This document shows, piece by piece, positions 32,849-42,268 of a stretch of DNA of 64,000 nucleotides. The first letter of the stretch is position 1. The number at the start of each line of letters is the position of its first letter. The stretch comes from Acidobacteriaceae bacterium (lineage in GTDB: Bacteria > Acidobacteriota > Terriglobia > Terriglobales > Acidobacteriaceae). Location: positions 682,001 to 746,000 of the forward strand of contig JAPWKE010000003.1 of NCBI GenBank assembly GCA_028283655.1, written 5' to 3'. Under the pieces are notes generated by a model. It saw only the letters and a program-made list of their open reading frames with translations, had not been told where the DNA came from and did no database searches. A program made the position numbers and the translations under genes.

Positions 32849-35626
32849 ATGTTGACGCTTTCCAAACCGTTGTCAGCGGGTCAGGTACGTTCGTACCACG
32901 AGCGGGAGTTTGCGTCGGAGCGGCAGAACTATTGGAGCCGCGACCAGCAGGGGCATAGCGAGTGGCAAGGCCAGCTTGCGAAAGAGTGGGGTATCTCCGG
33001 CGCTGTGGGTGACGAACAGTTTGCTCGGCTGACCGAAGGCAAGCATCCTTTTACTCAGCAGCAGATGGTGCAGCATCAGGTCTCACGCACCTATGAAGGT
33101 AAAGACGGTAAAGAAGTCACGAGCATGGAACACCGCGCGGGGTGGGATGCGACATTCTCCGCGCCGAAGTCCGTATCGCTGACAGCCTTGGTGGGAGGGG
33201 ATGAACGCGTGCGCATGGCGCACCGCGAAAGTGTCCGGGTGGCCCTGAGTGAGTTGGAGCATTACACACAAGCCCGCATCGGTAATGTCCACGCGCCTGA
33301 GACCACTGGTAAGTTCGCCGTAGCGACGTTCGAGCATGACACGGCGCGTCCCGTTGAAGGCTATGCCGCTCCGCAGTTGCATACGCATTCGGTGATCTTC
33401 AACGTAACCGAACGAGAGAACGGGCAGACACGTTCTCTACAGCCGCGTGAGCTGTACGCTTCGCAGCATTATGCCACGGCCATCTATCGCGCTGAGTTGG
33501 CGACCCGGTTGCAGCAGTTGGGCTATGAGATTGAGCGGGGCAAGTACGGCCAGCCCGAGATCAAGGGCTACTCCCGCGAATATCTGGAAGCATCCAGCCC
33601 GCGTCGGGAGCAAATTAAAGACCATCTGCGCGAACAGGGGTTGGATGGAGCCGGAGCTGCGCAGGTCGCAGCGCACCATACGCGCGACCGGAAGGAATTG
33701 CTGTCTCCAGAGGAAGTGCAGCGGCAGCATCGGGAACTGGCAGCCTCTTTCGGCTATCAGGCCGATCATGTTGTGGCGACAGCGCGGGAGCGCAGCCAGC
33801 AACACCACCAGGAGCGCAGTCCGGAGATCGTTGCGCGTCAGGCTGTCACGTATGCGCGTGACCATCTCTTCGAGAAGTCGGCTGTGCAGGATCACCGCGC
33901 TCTTTATGAGACTGCTTTGCAACGGGGCATGGGTGAAGTGACGTACAGCCAGGTGCGGCAGGAGGTCGATAGACGCTTTGAGTCGGGCGAGTTCCGTCAG
34001 GCTGCTACGTCAGTTCGTGGGTCGCAGATGACAACTGCCGCGATGCTGCGCACAGAGCGGGAGACTATTGGCATTCTTCTAAAGAGCAACGAGCAACCGC
34101 GTCCGATGTTGCTCAACAGCCAGAACCGCGTTGATACGCTGAGTCGTCATCCCGAGCTAAATGCTTCCCAGCACCGTGCTGTGGAGGAAGTGTCCGCTTC
34201 GTTCGAGAAGATCGTGGGAATCGACGGCGTAGCCGGTGCTGGCAAGACGACCACATTGTCAGTCATCCGTGAGGTAGCGGAACGAGACGGCTACGCGGTG
34301 GAGGGTTTTGCGCCGACATCCCGCGCAGCGCAAAAGCTGGGTGAAGCCGGGATTGAAACATCCACGTTCCAGATGCACCTTGCGCGTGGAGAAAAACCGG
34401 ACACCGGAGAAAAGCGACTGTACGTTCTGGATGAGTCTTCGCTTGCTTCCACGAAACAGATGCACGAGTTCCTGACGCGCCTGCACCCGAATGACCGTGT
34501 GTTGCTGGTAGGTGACAAGCGCCAGCATGAGGCTGTGGAAGCGGGCAGACCATTTGCTCAGTTGCAGCAGGCGGGTATGAAGACCGTTTCTCTGGACCAG
34601 ATCGTCCGTCAGAAAGACCCGGAGTTGCGGAACGTAGTCGAGCAGCTTGCGCGTGGCGAGGTAGGCGCAGCAGTAAAGAGCTTGGACGAGCAAGGGCGCG
34701 TGCATCAGCTCCCAGGCCGCGAGGAACGCATCGACGCGATAGCAAAAGAGTATACGAAGGCTCCAGAGAAGACGCTTGTCGTCTCGCCTGACAACCGCTC
34801 ACGTAGGGAGATCAACAGTCGTATCCACACTGAATTGCAGCAGCGTGGAGTCGTCGGCAAGGAAGAATATCCTGTGCAGACGTTAGTACAGCGTCAGGAG
34901 CTTACCGGCGCGGCACGCACATGGGCGGAAAAGTACGAAGTCGGCGATGTGTTGCGTTACAGCCGAGGTTCAAAAGAGACCGGCATTCAGAAGGGTGAGT
35001 ACGCCCGCGTGGTTGGTGTCGATGCGGCGCACAATCAAATCACGGTTGCTTTACTTGACGGACGGCAGCAGAGCTACGATCCACGCCGCCAGCAGGGTGT
35101 GTCGGTTTACCGTGAGGAGCAACGTGCGTTTTCCGTGGGCGACCGCATTCAGTTCAGCGCGCCGGACAATGAACTCAAGATCGCTAACCGTGAGCTGGCA
35201 ACTGTTGAACGAATCAGCGACGGCAAATTCAATCTGCGGATGGATGGTGGCCGTTCGGTTGAGATCGATCCTGTACAAAATCCGCATCTCGATCACGGTT
35301 ATGCCGTGACCAGCCACTCCAGCCAGGGACAGACCGCAGAGCGGGTGCTGGTGCATGTCGATACCGAACTCGGCGCAAAAGACCTGCTCAACAATCGCAT
35401 GGCCTATGTCTCCATCTCGCGCGGTGCGAACGATGCGCAGATATTTACCAATGACCGCGAGAAGTTGCCGATTGCCCTTGGACACGAAGTTTCGCAGCAG
35501 AGTGCTCACGCACCAAAGATGAATGTTGAGAAAGCTGTCTCTCCGCAACAGGACGTAGGCCAGAAGATAGAGCCGCAGTCTGTGCCGCAGCAAGAACTCT
35601 CGCAGGGTTTCTCCATCGGTCGATAG
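32849..35626 (+). CDS. MobF (TrwC/TraI/TraA-type) conjugative relaxase-helicase
   Basis: The 925-residue protein has an N-terminal TrwC-type relaxase domain (about 1-300): SYHEREFASERQNYWS, FSAPKSVSLTALVG, and the metal-binding histidines in PQLHTHSVIFN (about H178/H180). A helicase region follows, with Walker A GVAGAGKTTTLS (Lys466), Walker B LYVLDESSLAS, LLVGDKRQHEAVEAG and the C-terminal motif GYAVTSHSSQGQTAERV. It would nick at oriT, stay covalently attached to the strand and unwind it during transfer. ATG 32849 starts the conserved MLTLSKPLSAGQV. No type IV secretion genes accompany it in the element, so a helper would be needed. Confidence 0.92.
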   Translation: MLTLSKPLSAGQVRSYHEREFASERQNYWSRDQQGHSEWQGQLAKEWGISGAVGDEQFARLTEGKHPFTQQQMVQHQVSRTYEGKDGKEVTSMEHRAGWDATFSAPKSVSLTALVGGDERVRMAHRESVRVALSELEHYTQARIGNVHAPETTGKFAVATFEHDTARPVEGYAAPQLHTHSVIFNVTERENGQTRSLQPRELYASQHYATAIYRAELATRLQQLGYEIERGKYGQPEIKGYSREYLEASSPRREQIKDHLREQGLDGAGAAQVAAHHTRDRKELLSPEEVQRQHRELAASFGYQADHVVATARERSQQHHQERSPEIVARQAVTYARDHLFEKSAVQDHRALYETALQRGMGEVTYSQVRQEVDRRFESGEFRQAATSVRGSQMTTAAMLRTERETIGILLKSNEQPRPMLLNSQNRVDTLSRHPELNASQHRAVEEVSASFEKIVGIDGVAGAGKTTTLSVIREVAERDGYAVEGFAPTSRAAQKLGEAGIETSTFQMHLARGEKPDTGEKRLYVLDESSLASTKQMHEFLTRLHPNDRVLLVGDKRQHEAVEAGRPFAQLQQAGMKTVSLDQIVRQKDPELRNVVEQLARGEVGAAVKSLDEQGRVHQLPGREERIDAIAKEYTKAPEKTLVVSPDNRSRREINSRIHTELQQRGVVGKEEYPVQTLVQRQELTGAARTWAEKYEVGDVLRYSRGSKETGIQKGEYARVVGVDAAHNQITVALLDGRQQSYDPRRQQGVSVYREEQRAFSVGDRIQFSAPDNELKIANRELATVERISDGKFNLRMDGGRSVEIDPVQNPHLDHGYAVTSHSSQGQTAERVLVHVDTELGAKDLLNNRMAYVSISRGANDAQIFTNDREKLPIALGHEVSQQSAHAPKMNVEKAVSPQQDVGQKIEPQSVPQQELSQGFSIGR

Positions 35627-35676
35627 ATCGTCGCCCTTCTGAATCAATTCAATCCCACATTAAAGAGCGGTTTTTT

Positions 35677-35960
35677 GCGGAGGAAGTTTCCTCCGCGCTT
35701 CAACCGCTTCGCGTTCTCCGCTCCCACCTTGTATGTTGCGAATTGAGGCGTAACTATGAAGTTGCGCTTCGGCGGAAAGGCCGTACCCACCTGAGGCCGG
35801 GATCGATCCTGAGCCTGTCGCAGAGAACGGCCACTGTCCCTCTCTTATTACGCCGTGGAGAATCGAAGGCAGAAAGCCTGCATGTTCAAGGTTGGCGACA
35901 AGAGCGAGTCCGTGACCGCGGACCGGGATGGAGCCGAAGCGAAATATTAGCGCCGGAGGC
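35677..35960 (+). ncRNA. Candidate bridge-RNA region of the IS110 element
   Basis: IS110-family elements encode a structured bridge RNA in noncoding DNA beside the transposase gene. The 340-base stretch upstream of this transposase has no good gene, is rich in hairpin potential (for example GCGGAGGA-AGTT-TCCTCCGC at 35677-35696, and GAGCCTG/CAGGCTT-like pairs downstream), and is on the expected side for the IS110 subgroup. The fold and the target- and donor-binding loops were not resolved. Confidence 0.3.
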
Positions 35961-35965
35961 TGTCT

Positions 35966-36985
35966 ATGAGCAAGCGATCCATCCATATCCAGAAAACGCT
36001 GAATTGTGGAATTGATGTCAGTGCCAAGAGTCTCGTGGTGGCGATTCAAGGCGTGGATCAACCGGTAGAGCAAGGGAGCTTCGCTAACACTCCGAATGGA
36101 CACAGGGCTCTTATCGCTTGGCTACGGAAAGGCAGGACACCGGTTCGAGTGTCGTTGGAAGCGACTGGAAATTACTCGTTGGATCTCGCGTTTGCACTTG
36201 ATGCGGCGAAAGGGATTGAAGTCGCAGTCTTGAATCCCAAAGTTGCTAATCGATTTGCTCAAACTCTTCGGCGGTCGAAAACCGATGCCGCAGACGCCGA
36301 GGTGTTAGCTGAATACACTCATCGGATGCCGTTCACACCTTGGATCGCCCCTAGTTCCAGTTCAATGCGAGTGCGCTCGATTGTTCGCCACGTTGAGAGC
36401 CTCTCTGTTGAGAGCGCTCAGAATCAAAACCGTCTTCACGCGGCACAAGGCTCCACCTCCACTCCTGGCTGCATTCTTCAAGATTTGAAGCGCTCCGTGG
36501 CGTCTCTGGAGCATCGCATCCACAAACTTCGGCGCGAAGCGATGACGCTCATCCGACAGGACGATTTGCTGCACATGCGATATGAGCTGTTGGTCAGTAT
36601 TCCGGGCATCGCACAGGTGAGTGCGATGCAATTGCTCGCGGAACTTTCCACCCTGCCGTCAGACCTTACGGTGCGAGAATGGGTTGCACATAGCGGCCTT
36701 GATCCTGCTCATGAAATATCAGGAAGCTCAGTGAGGAAGGCGTCCCGCATCAGCCGCGCGGGAAATCGTCACTTGAGACGAGCGCTTTACATGCCAGCGC
36801 TCGTCGCATCCCGGTGTGATCCTCACGTAAAAACTTTTTTTGAAAGCCTCCTGGCTCGAAACAAAGCCCGTCTACAGGCACTCATTGCTGTTGCGAGGAA
36901 GTTGCTCCACGCCATATACGGGATATTTCGAAGCGGCCTGAAGTATGAGGGTGCAAAGCTGTTTCCACGGATCACTTTGTCCTGA
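35966..36985 (+). CDS. IS110 family transposase (recombinase)
   Basis: The 339-residue protein has the N-terminal RuvC-like DEDD site: Asp17 in GIDVSAKS, Glu65 in LEATGNYS, Asp107 and Asp110 in RSKTDAADAEVLAEY. A helical linker follows, then the C-terminal Tnp domain with the serine region SGSSVRKASRISRAGNRHLRRALYMPALVA. GGAGG lies seven bases before ATG 35966. Length and residues are complete, so it could be active. It would work with a bridge RNA from adjacent noncoding sequence. Confidence 0.92.
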   Translation: MSKRSIHIQKTLNCGIDVSAKSLVVAIQGVDQPVEQGSFANTPNGHRALIAWLRKGRTPVRVSLEATGNYSLDLAFALDAAKGIEVAVLNPKVANRFAQTLRRSKTDAADAEVLAEYTHRMPFTPWIAPSSSSMRVRSIVRHVESLSVESAQNQNRLHAAQGSTSTPGCILQDLKRSVASLEHRIHKLRREAMTLIRQDDLLHMRYELLVSIPGIAQVSAMQLLAELSTLPSDLTVREWVAHSGLDPAHEISGSSVRKASRISRAGNRHLRRALYMPALVASRCDPHVKTFFESLLARNKARLQALIAVARKLLHAIYGIFRSGLKYEGAKLFPRITLS

Positions 36986-37289
36986 CACGATCTCCGCCCT
37001 CATCAAAAGCATGGCTCTCGGTACGAACATGACTGACATCTTGCAATTCGAGATGCGTGCCCGACATCAAGCCTCTCCTTGTTATTTATCGAAATACCTC
37101 GCCGAGACGTCTTCCGACTGATCTATAATTGCTCCGAGCGGCAACCTGCTATTCGAGAAATCCCTCAAACTCCGGCTGTTGAGCGGGGGTTGATAATGCC
37201 TTTTGTTCTATCTGGTTGTCAGGTAGTTAGTTCCAGGATCAACGCGAATAGCTGGAAACCCGTTTTATGCAGAGTTTCGGGGAGTACAA

Positions 37290-38447
37290 ATGACCTCAAA
37301 CCGGCTTCTGGTTATTGACGATGAGCCCGCGAACTCTGCGACCATTGGTCGTATTGCGCGCGGGTGTGGTTACGACGTCATTATTACGACCGACGTGGAT
37401 GACTGCCGCTCCAGGATCATGTCCTGGAAGCCTACCGTCATTGTGCTCGATCTTGCCATGCCCGAGATGGATGGTATCCAACTCATGGAGTGGCTTGCGA
37501 AGCATGAATGTCAGGCTCAGATTCTAATCGTAAGTGGCAAAGGGCCAGAGATGCTGCAGCAAGCGGAGGCAAGCGGTCGCACACTTGGTCTGAACATGAC
37601 AGGGAGCTTGCCGAAGCCACTTCGTTTGGAGACGCTTCGTGCTGTCTTCAGCGAAATTTATGATGCTGCCGGCCTGCTCTCGATCCTGGATATCTCCAAG
37701 GCGCTAACTAATCAGGAAATCCTACTGATGTATCAGCCGCAGGTTGAGTTGAGAAGTGGAGCCGTTGTCGGTTTTGAGGCATTGGCTCGGTGGAACCATC
37801 CTCAGCGAGGTTCTATCCCCCCCGATACGTTCATTCCCATGATGGAGGTTGACGAGATCGTCAATGACTTCACGACCCAGATCGTGAAGATGGCATTGGC
37901 CGATATGTGCCTCTGGGAGGGCGCAGATGCTTTTAATGTTGCAATCAATGTATCTGCGGTCAACTGTGGTTCCATGGTGATGCCAGATATTGTGCAGGCT
38001 CAATGTGCCAGTAAAGACATCGCTTGCCAACGTATCACCATTGAAGTTACGGAGACCGCGGCAATGGCCGAGGCCTGTCACGTCAGTGCTTGTCTGGAAC
38101 GTTTGCATAGGCTTGGGATACAGTTATCGATCGATGATTTTGGTACGGGGTATTCTTCGCTTGTGAAACTGCACCAGCTTCCGTTTTCGGAGGTGAAGAT
38201 CGATAAATCATTTGTTCTGGATTGCGTTTCCAATCCCCAAAGCAGCGTTCTGGTGCAGGCTATGATCGATCTTGCCCACAAGATGAAGAAGAGAGTGGTG
38301 GCCGAAGGCGTGGAGAACAGGGAGACAATGCAGCAACTGCGCGAATGGGGTTGTGACATTGCGCAGGGTTATTTCATCAGTCGACCGATGCTTCCACGGG
38401 ATGTGTTGCCCTGGCTTCAGCAGTACGACTCTGGCCGCAGTGCATGA
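37290..38447 (+). CDS. Response regulator with EAL (c-di-GMP phosphodiesterase) domain
   Basis: The 385-residue protein has a receiver domain (1-120; IDDE acidic pair, phosphoacceptor Asp54 in VLDLAMPEMDG, Lys109 in LPKP). An EAL domain follows with GFEALARW (Glu163), the N-V-S-A segment, DDFGTGYSS, KIDKSFV and AEGVE. All residues expected for Mg-dependent hydrolysis of c-di-GMP appear present. GGGGAG precedes ATG 37290. Its stop lies two bases before the next start, which encodes a hybrid histidine kinase; the two probably form one signalling system. The 300 bases upstream, after the IS110 transposase, hold no other gene. Confidence 0.9.
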   Translation: MTSNRLLVIDDEPANSATIGRIARGCGYDVIITTDVDDCRSRIMSWKPTVIVLDLAMPEMDGIQLMEWLAKHECQAQILIVSGKGPEMLQQAEASGRTLGLNMTGSLPKPLRLETLRAVFSEIYDAAGLLSILDISKALTNQEILLMYQPQVELRSGAVVGFEALARWNHPQRGSIPPDTFIPMMEVDEIVNDFTTQIVKMALADMCLWEGADAFNVAINVSAVNCGSMVMPDIVQAQCASKDIACQRITIEVTETAAMAEACHVSACLERLHRLGIQLSIDDFGTGYSSLVKLHQLPFSEVKIDKSFVLDCVSNPQSSVLVQAMIDLAHKMKKRVVAEGVENRETMQQLREWGCDIAQGYFISRPMLPRDVLPWLQQYDSGRSA

Positions 38448-38448
38448 A

Positions 38449-40470
38449 ATGAATTCGGAGATGGATTTCTTTCCTACATCTTCTCAGGAACCGGATATGC
38501 CAAGTTTGGAAACCATAGCGAAGTTCTTCTCCGTCGTACCCGATTCGATGATTCTGGTTGATTCAGAAGGCATTATTGCGCTTGCAAACGCGCACACCTA
38601 CAGCCTCTTCGGATACACGCCAGATGAACTTACCGGCGTGTCAGTCGCATGTCTGCTGCCAGAGCGTTATCGCGCAACGCATGGACGGCACCTCGATAGC
38701 TACTTTCGCGCCCCGTCCGTTAGAGCCATGGGGACGGGCATGGAGCTTGCGGCCCGCCGGGCCGATGAATCGGAATTCCCCGTGGAGATAAGTCTCAGCC
38801 CTTACCGGGCAACGGATGCCGTCATGGCATTGGCGGCAATTCGTGATATCACCGATCGCAAGCATCTGGAAGAGGCTCGTAGAGAGAGTCAGAGACAAAA
38901 GGAAGTCGCAGAAGAGAGCGTGCGCGTAGCGCAAATACTCGCCAATAGGAACGAAGCTTTGCGTGCGATCTTCGAGGCCTCTCCGCTGGGAATGATTACA
39001 GCCACCCAGGACGGCATAATCGATCGTTGGAACCGTGCCGCTGAAAGAATCTATGGATATTCAGCTAATGAAGCTATAGGGGCAAGTATCTGGGACATCA
39101 ATAAGGCCATGGAGGCGAAAAAGGATTCTCATACAGACGAGATCTTCGCGGAGGTAAGCCGTGGCAGGGAGCTTAAGAACTTCCAGGTCCGGCAACGCAC
39201 AAAAGACGGCAAAAGCATCGACATCAGTCTTAGCTCCGCCCAGTTTCATGACACTAACGGAGGCAACTCCGGTTTTGTCTTTCTGGTAGATGACATTACA
39301 GAAAGACGAGCGATTGAGCAGCAGTTGCACCAGTCGCAGAAGATGGAAGCCATCGGCCAGCTAACTGGCGGCATTGCCCACGATTTCAATAATTTGCTCG
39401 GTATCATCATATGTAATCTGGAACTCTTGCGAGAAAATCTTCCCGCACAATCGGAAGATCTTGAGTTGAGCGATATCGCGCTTGATGCCAGTCTTCATGG
39501 TGCTGATCTCATCAAACAGATTCTCGCTTTTTCGCGGAAGCAAAATCTCGATCCACAGACGATTGAAGTGAATGAACTAGTTCGAACCATGATCAATCTG
39601 CTCTCAAGGTCACTAGGAGAGCAGGTCGAGATTGTTCTTGAGATAGCGCCCGAACTTTGGCGGGCAGTCGCGGATCCTGTGCAGTTGCAAACAGCATTGG
39701 TCAATCTGGCGACCAATGCCAGAGATGCAATGCCCGGTGGCGGCAAGTTGGTCATACAAACGGGAAACGCATCCTTGGATGAAGCCTACGTACAACAGTT
39801 CTCCGAACTCACAGCGGGAGACTATGTGATGATCTCCGTAACGGATAGTGGTGGAGGCATGGCGCCTGAGACGGTGGAGCGGGCATTCGATCCCTTCTTT
39901 ACGACCAAGCCTGTCGGTGAGGGCACCGGGTTGGGTCTCAGTATGGTCTTTGGTTTCGTGAAACAGACCGGAGGCCATGTGCGGATATACAGTGAAATCG
40001 GCTATGGCACGACAGTACGCCTTTATCTTCCTCGCGCGAACGCGAAACTGGCGGCCGCGTCTTCCCGAAGAGAGGTTCTGAAGGCGGCCAAATCCAAGGG
40101 CGCAAGCATTCTTATCGTCGAAGACAATATGTCCCTGGCGAAGACAGCTTACCGGGTGCTTAAAGACGCGGGATATGAAACGACATTGGCAACTGGTGCA
40201 GATGAAGCCTTGGATCTGCTTCGCAGCACGACCTTCGATGTTCTTTTCACCGACATTATTCTCACTCGTGGTGAGAACGGAATTGAGCTTGCACAGGAAG
40301 CGCTCAAGCTGAAGCCAGATATCAAGATACTATTTGCGTCTGGATTTTCTGAAGCGGCCTTGCGCGCTACCGGCAAAGCCGTTGTAGCAGATCGCTTTAT
40401 TGCGAAGCCCTATCGCAAGGAAGACCTCATCACTAGAATCAACAGCCTTGTAGCTGGTGGCGAGTCGTAA
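38449..40470 (+). CDS. PAS-domain hybrid histidine kinase
   Basis: The 673-residue soluble-looking protein (no clear membrane helix) contains PAS 1 (about 20-140, SMILVDSEGIIALANAHTYSLFGY), PAS 2 (about 165-290, GMITATQDGIIDRWNRAAERIYGYS), then HisKA with the phospho-His311 in GGIAHDFNNLLG. The HATPase_c domain (NLATNARDAMPGGG, DSGGGMAPE, GEGTGLGLSMVFGFV) and a C-terminal receiver with phosphoacceptor Asp602 in LFTDIIL follow. It would autophosphorylate in response to a cytoplasmic cue and pass phosphate to its own receiver and perhaps to the EAL regulator just upstream. It is followed by a 600-base gap before ardC. Confidence 0.9.
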   Translation: MNSEMDFFPTSSQEPDMPSLETIAKFFSVVPDSMILVDSEGIIALANAHTYSLFGYTPDELTGVSVACLLPERYRATHGRHLDSYFRAPSVRAMGTGMELAARRADESEFPVEISLSPYRATDAVMALAAIRDITDRKHLEEARRESQRQKEVAEESVRVAQILANRNEALRAIFEASPLGMITATQDGIIDRWNRAAERIYGYSANEAIGASIWDINKAMEAKKDSHTDEIFAEVSRGRELKNFQVRQRTKDGKSIDISLSSAQFHDTNGGNSGFVFLVDDITERRAIEQQLHQSQKMEAIGQLTGGIAHDFNNLLGIIICNLELLRENLPAQSEDLELSDIALDASLHGADLIKQILAFSRKQNLDPQTIEVNELVRTMINLLSRSLGEQVEIVLEIAPELWRAVADPVQLQTALVNLATNARDAMPGGGKLVIQTGNASLDEAYVQQFSELTAGDYVMISVTDSGGGMAPETVERAFDPFFTTKPVGEGTGLGLSMVFGFVKQTGGHVRIYSEIGYGTTVRLYLPRANAKLAAASSRREVLKAAKSKGASILIVEDNMSLAKTAYRVLKDAGYETTLATGADEALDLLRSTTFDVLFTDIILTRGENGIELAQEALKLKPDIKILFASGFSEAALRATGKAVVADRFIAKPYRKEDLITRINSLVAGGES

Positions 40471-40645
40471 CGACGAAGATTACGTATAGACGCTTATCAA
40501 TTCATCTCAGTGTGCTCCAAAGACTTGCGCCGGCGAGTGCGTTAACACATTTTAATCTTGCATCGCTTGTGTGGCGGGCAATTTAGAAGCAGCAGCGCCA
40601 AGCAATCGATGGCTCCATGACCGTCGCTCTCTTCAGAGTACAGAA

Positions 40646-40847
40646 TTGCTATTAGCAATAGATATCCCTCTGCTCGTCACCCTCAGTACAGCACCTTGAA
40701 GACAGTTCTCCCTCAGCCTGGGTAAAAAGAGAAGTTCCCCTCTGGACACCCCTGAAGAGAAAAAAGGCTTGCAAAGCCAGAGAGAATCTCTGCGGGAGGC
40801 TTCCTCCCGCAACGCCCTCCTTATAAATCCTGTGCGCTAATGCGCAC
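40646..40847 (+). promoter_or_regulatory. Multi-hairpin leader upstream of ardC
   Basis: Within the 605-base gap before ardC are a 13-base palindrome TTGCTAtTAGCAA (40646-40658), GGCTT-GCA-AAGCC (40766-40778), TGCGGGAGG-CTT-CCTCCCGCA (40791-40811) and GTGCGC-TAAT-GCGCAC (40832-40847). Plasmid leading regions place antirestriction genes behind folded single-strand promoters that work as soon as the transferred strand enters. The clustering here fits that idea but is only suggestive. No gene was recognised in the gap. Confidence 0.4.
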
Positions 40848-41075
40848 GAATGCGGTTGACAAGCCTTTGCTAAGGGGTCTCCCCTCTCGCTCTCCAAGGC
40901 CATTCGCCGTTCCGGTTTTGGCTCCCCCACGCTACGCGCGGTCCCCCCAAAAAGCTCCGCTCGAAGACCTTTCCGTTTGCTACCCCCGCCTTCGCCAGGA
41001 GGCGTTCGGCATGTACATGCCGCGTGTCAACGCGGACGTGCAAAAGCCAAACCCAAACCCAAAGGAGCAAACACC

Positions 41076-41975
41076 ATGAACACCATCGACAACACCAATA
41101 ACGTCGCCATCAACAGCAAGAAGCCTTCCACCAAGCAGGAACTCATCGCCGCCAACATCAAACTACTGATTGCGCAGTTGAAGGCAGGACGCTCCGAAGC
41201 CCTCACCAACTACCTCACCGCCATGAGCCGTTTTCGGACGTATTCTTTTGGCAACGTCCTCGAAATCGCGAGGCAAATGCCTTCGGCCACCAGAGTAGCC
41301 GGGTTCTGGACATGGAAGAACTTAGGTCGCTCCGTGAAAGCCGGACAAAAAGGCATCCACATCCTTGCCCCTATCGTCGGCGTCCGCCGCAAGAAAGACG
41401 AGGAAGCACAGAGGGACATCACCAAGCAGAATGAACGGGTTCTATTGGGATTCCGTAACGCTTATGTCTTCGATATCTCGCAGACCGACGGCGTCGACCT
41501 TCCAGCCTTGCAGCACGTTACTGGCAACCCCGGTCGGAACTTGGAACGTCTGGCCGCGTTTCTGCATGGCCGTGGCATCCAGCTAGCGTACAGCGACGAC
41601 CTGCACGGCGCGTTAGGCGCAAGTTATGGCGGACGCATCGCCATCCTCAACGGTCAATCGAAGGCGGAAACCTTCGCCACGCTTGTCCATGAAACGGCGC
41701 ACGAGATGTTACATCGAGCAGAACGCCGTACCGCCACCACCAAAACGGTACGAGAAACAGAGGCCGAGGCTGTGGCCTTTGTTGTCGGCAAAGCCGTTGG
41801 GCTGGTCAACGAAGAGGCCAGCGCTTCCTACATCCAGCTTTACCACGGCAACGCTTCATTGTTGGCCGAGAGCTTGGAAGTCATCCAGCAGACGGCCAGC
41901 ATCATCCTCGCCGCACTGGAGCAGCCTATAGCGGAGGACTGCATCCGCCATGAACTCGAAGCGGTAGCGGCATAG
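41076..41975 (+). CDS. ArdC-like antirestriction protein
   Basis: The 299-residue protein has the ArdC/TraC-primase-type N-domain (about 20-130; QELIAANIKLLIAQLKAG, FRTYSFGNVLEIARQMP, VAGFWTWKNLGRSVKAGQKGIHILAP). A zinc metallopeptidase-like domain follows with HETAHEMLH (His205, Glu206, His209) and downstream ETEAEAVAFVVGKAVGL. ArdC binds single-stranded DNA and protects incoming plasmid DNA from restriction. AAAGGAG lies eight bases before ATG 41076. It is the last gene of the putative element, near its right attachment candidate, and is followed by a terminator. Confidence 0.88.
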   Translation: MNTIDNTNNVAINSKKPSTKQELIAANIKLLIAQLKAGRSEALTNYLTAMSRFRTYSFGNVLEIARQMPSATRVAGFWTWKNLGRSVKAGQKGIHILAPIVGVRRKKDEEAQRDITKQNERVLLGFRNAYVFDISQTDGVDLPALQHVTGNPGRNLERLAAFLHGRGIQLAYSDDLHGALGASYGGRIAILNGQSKAETFATLVHETAHEMLHRAERRTATTKTVRETEAEAVAFVVGKAVGLVNEEASASYIQLYHGNASLLAESLEVIQQTASIILAALEQPIAEDCIRHELEAVAA

Positions 41976-42007
41976 ACGAAGCAGCTTCACGGAAACAACT
42001 CAACCAA

Positions 42008-42035
42008 GAGGCGGCGAACTTGCCGCCTCTTTTCT
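42008..42035 (+). terminator. Terminator after ardC
   Basis: The stem AGAGGCGGC / GCCGCCTCT closes over the loop GAACTT and is followed by TTTT. It is correctly placed 33 bases after the ardC stop. A second hairpin, GGGGAGAA...TTCTCCCC (42055-42081), lies just beyond; no gene is recognised from there to 42396. Confidence 0.8.
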
Positions 42036-42268
42036 ATGCGCTGAAAATCGCGCGGGGAGAACCCTTACCGGTTTCTCCCCGAACCCCTCATCCGCCCGAC
42101 TTCGGCCTCCGCTCGCCGACTGCGCGCCCGGACTCAAGTTCCTCCTCCGGGACCTGCCCCTTGACTCCACAGAGACTCAGGAGGGGAATCGGGCTGATCC
42201 GAAGCCCGCCCGTGCGATAGTAAAAACTGTCATTCTGCACTATCAACTTGAAGAGGCGGCACAAATCG

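Larger units (their letters stand above)
35640..37000 (+). mobile_element. IS110-family insertion sequence (approximate limits)
   Basis: A single IS110-type transposase gene is flanked by about 340 bases of upstream and 300 bases of downstream noncoding DNA. IS110 elements lack conventional terminal inverted repeats and target duplications, so ends cannot be placed by eye; limits given are nominal. It separates the relaxase from the EAL/histidine-kinase pair. Confidence 0.6.

Noticed and set aside
34259-34802. Two long minus-strand frames opposite the relaxase gene
   Set aside because: They are antisense to the helicase region with intact Walker motifs and have no independent start signals or recognisable domains.
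35660-36103. 147-codon minus-strand frame across the IS110 upstream region
   Set aside because: It overlaps the transposase N-terminus antisense and lies where noncoding RNA is expected; no recognised family.
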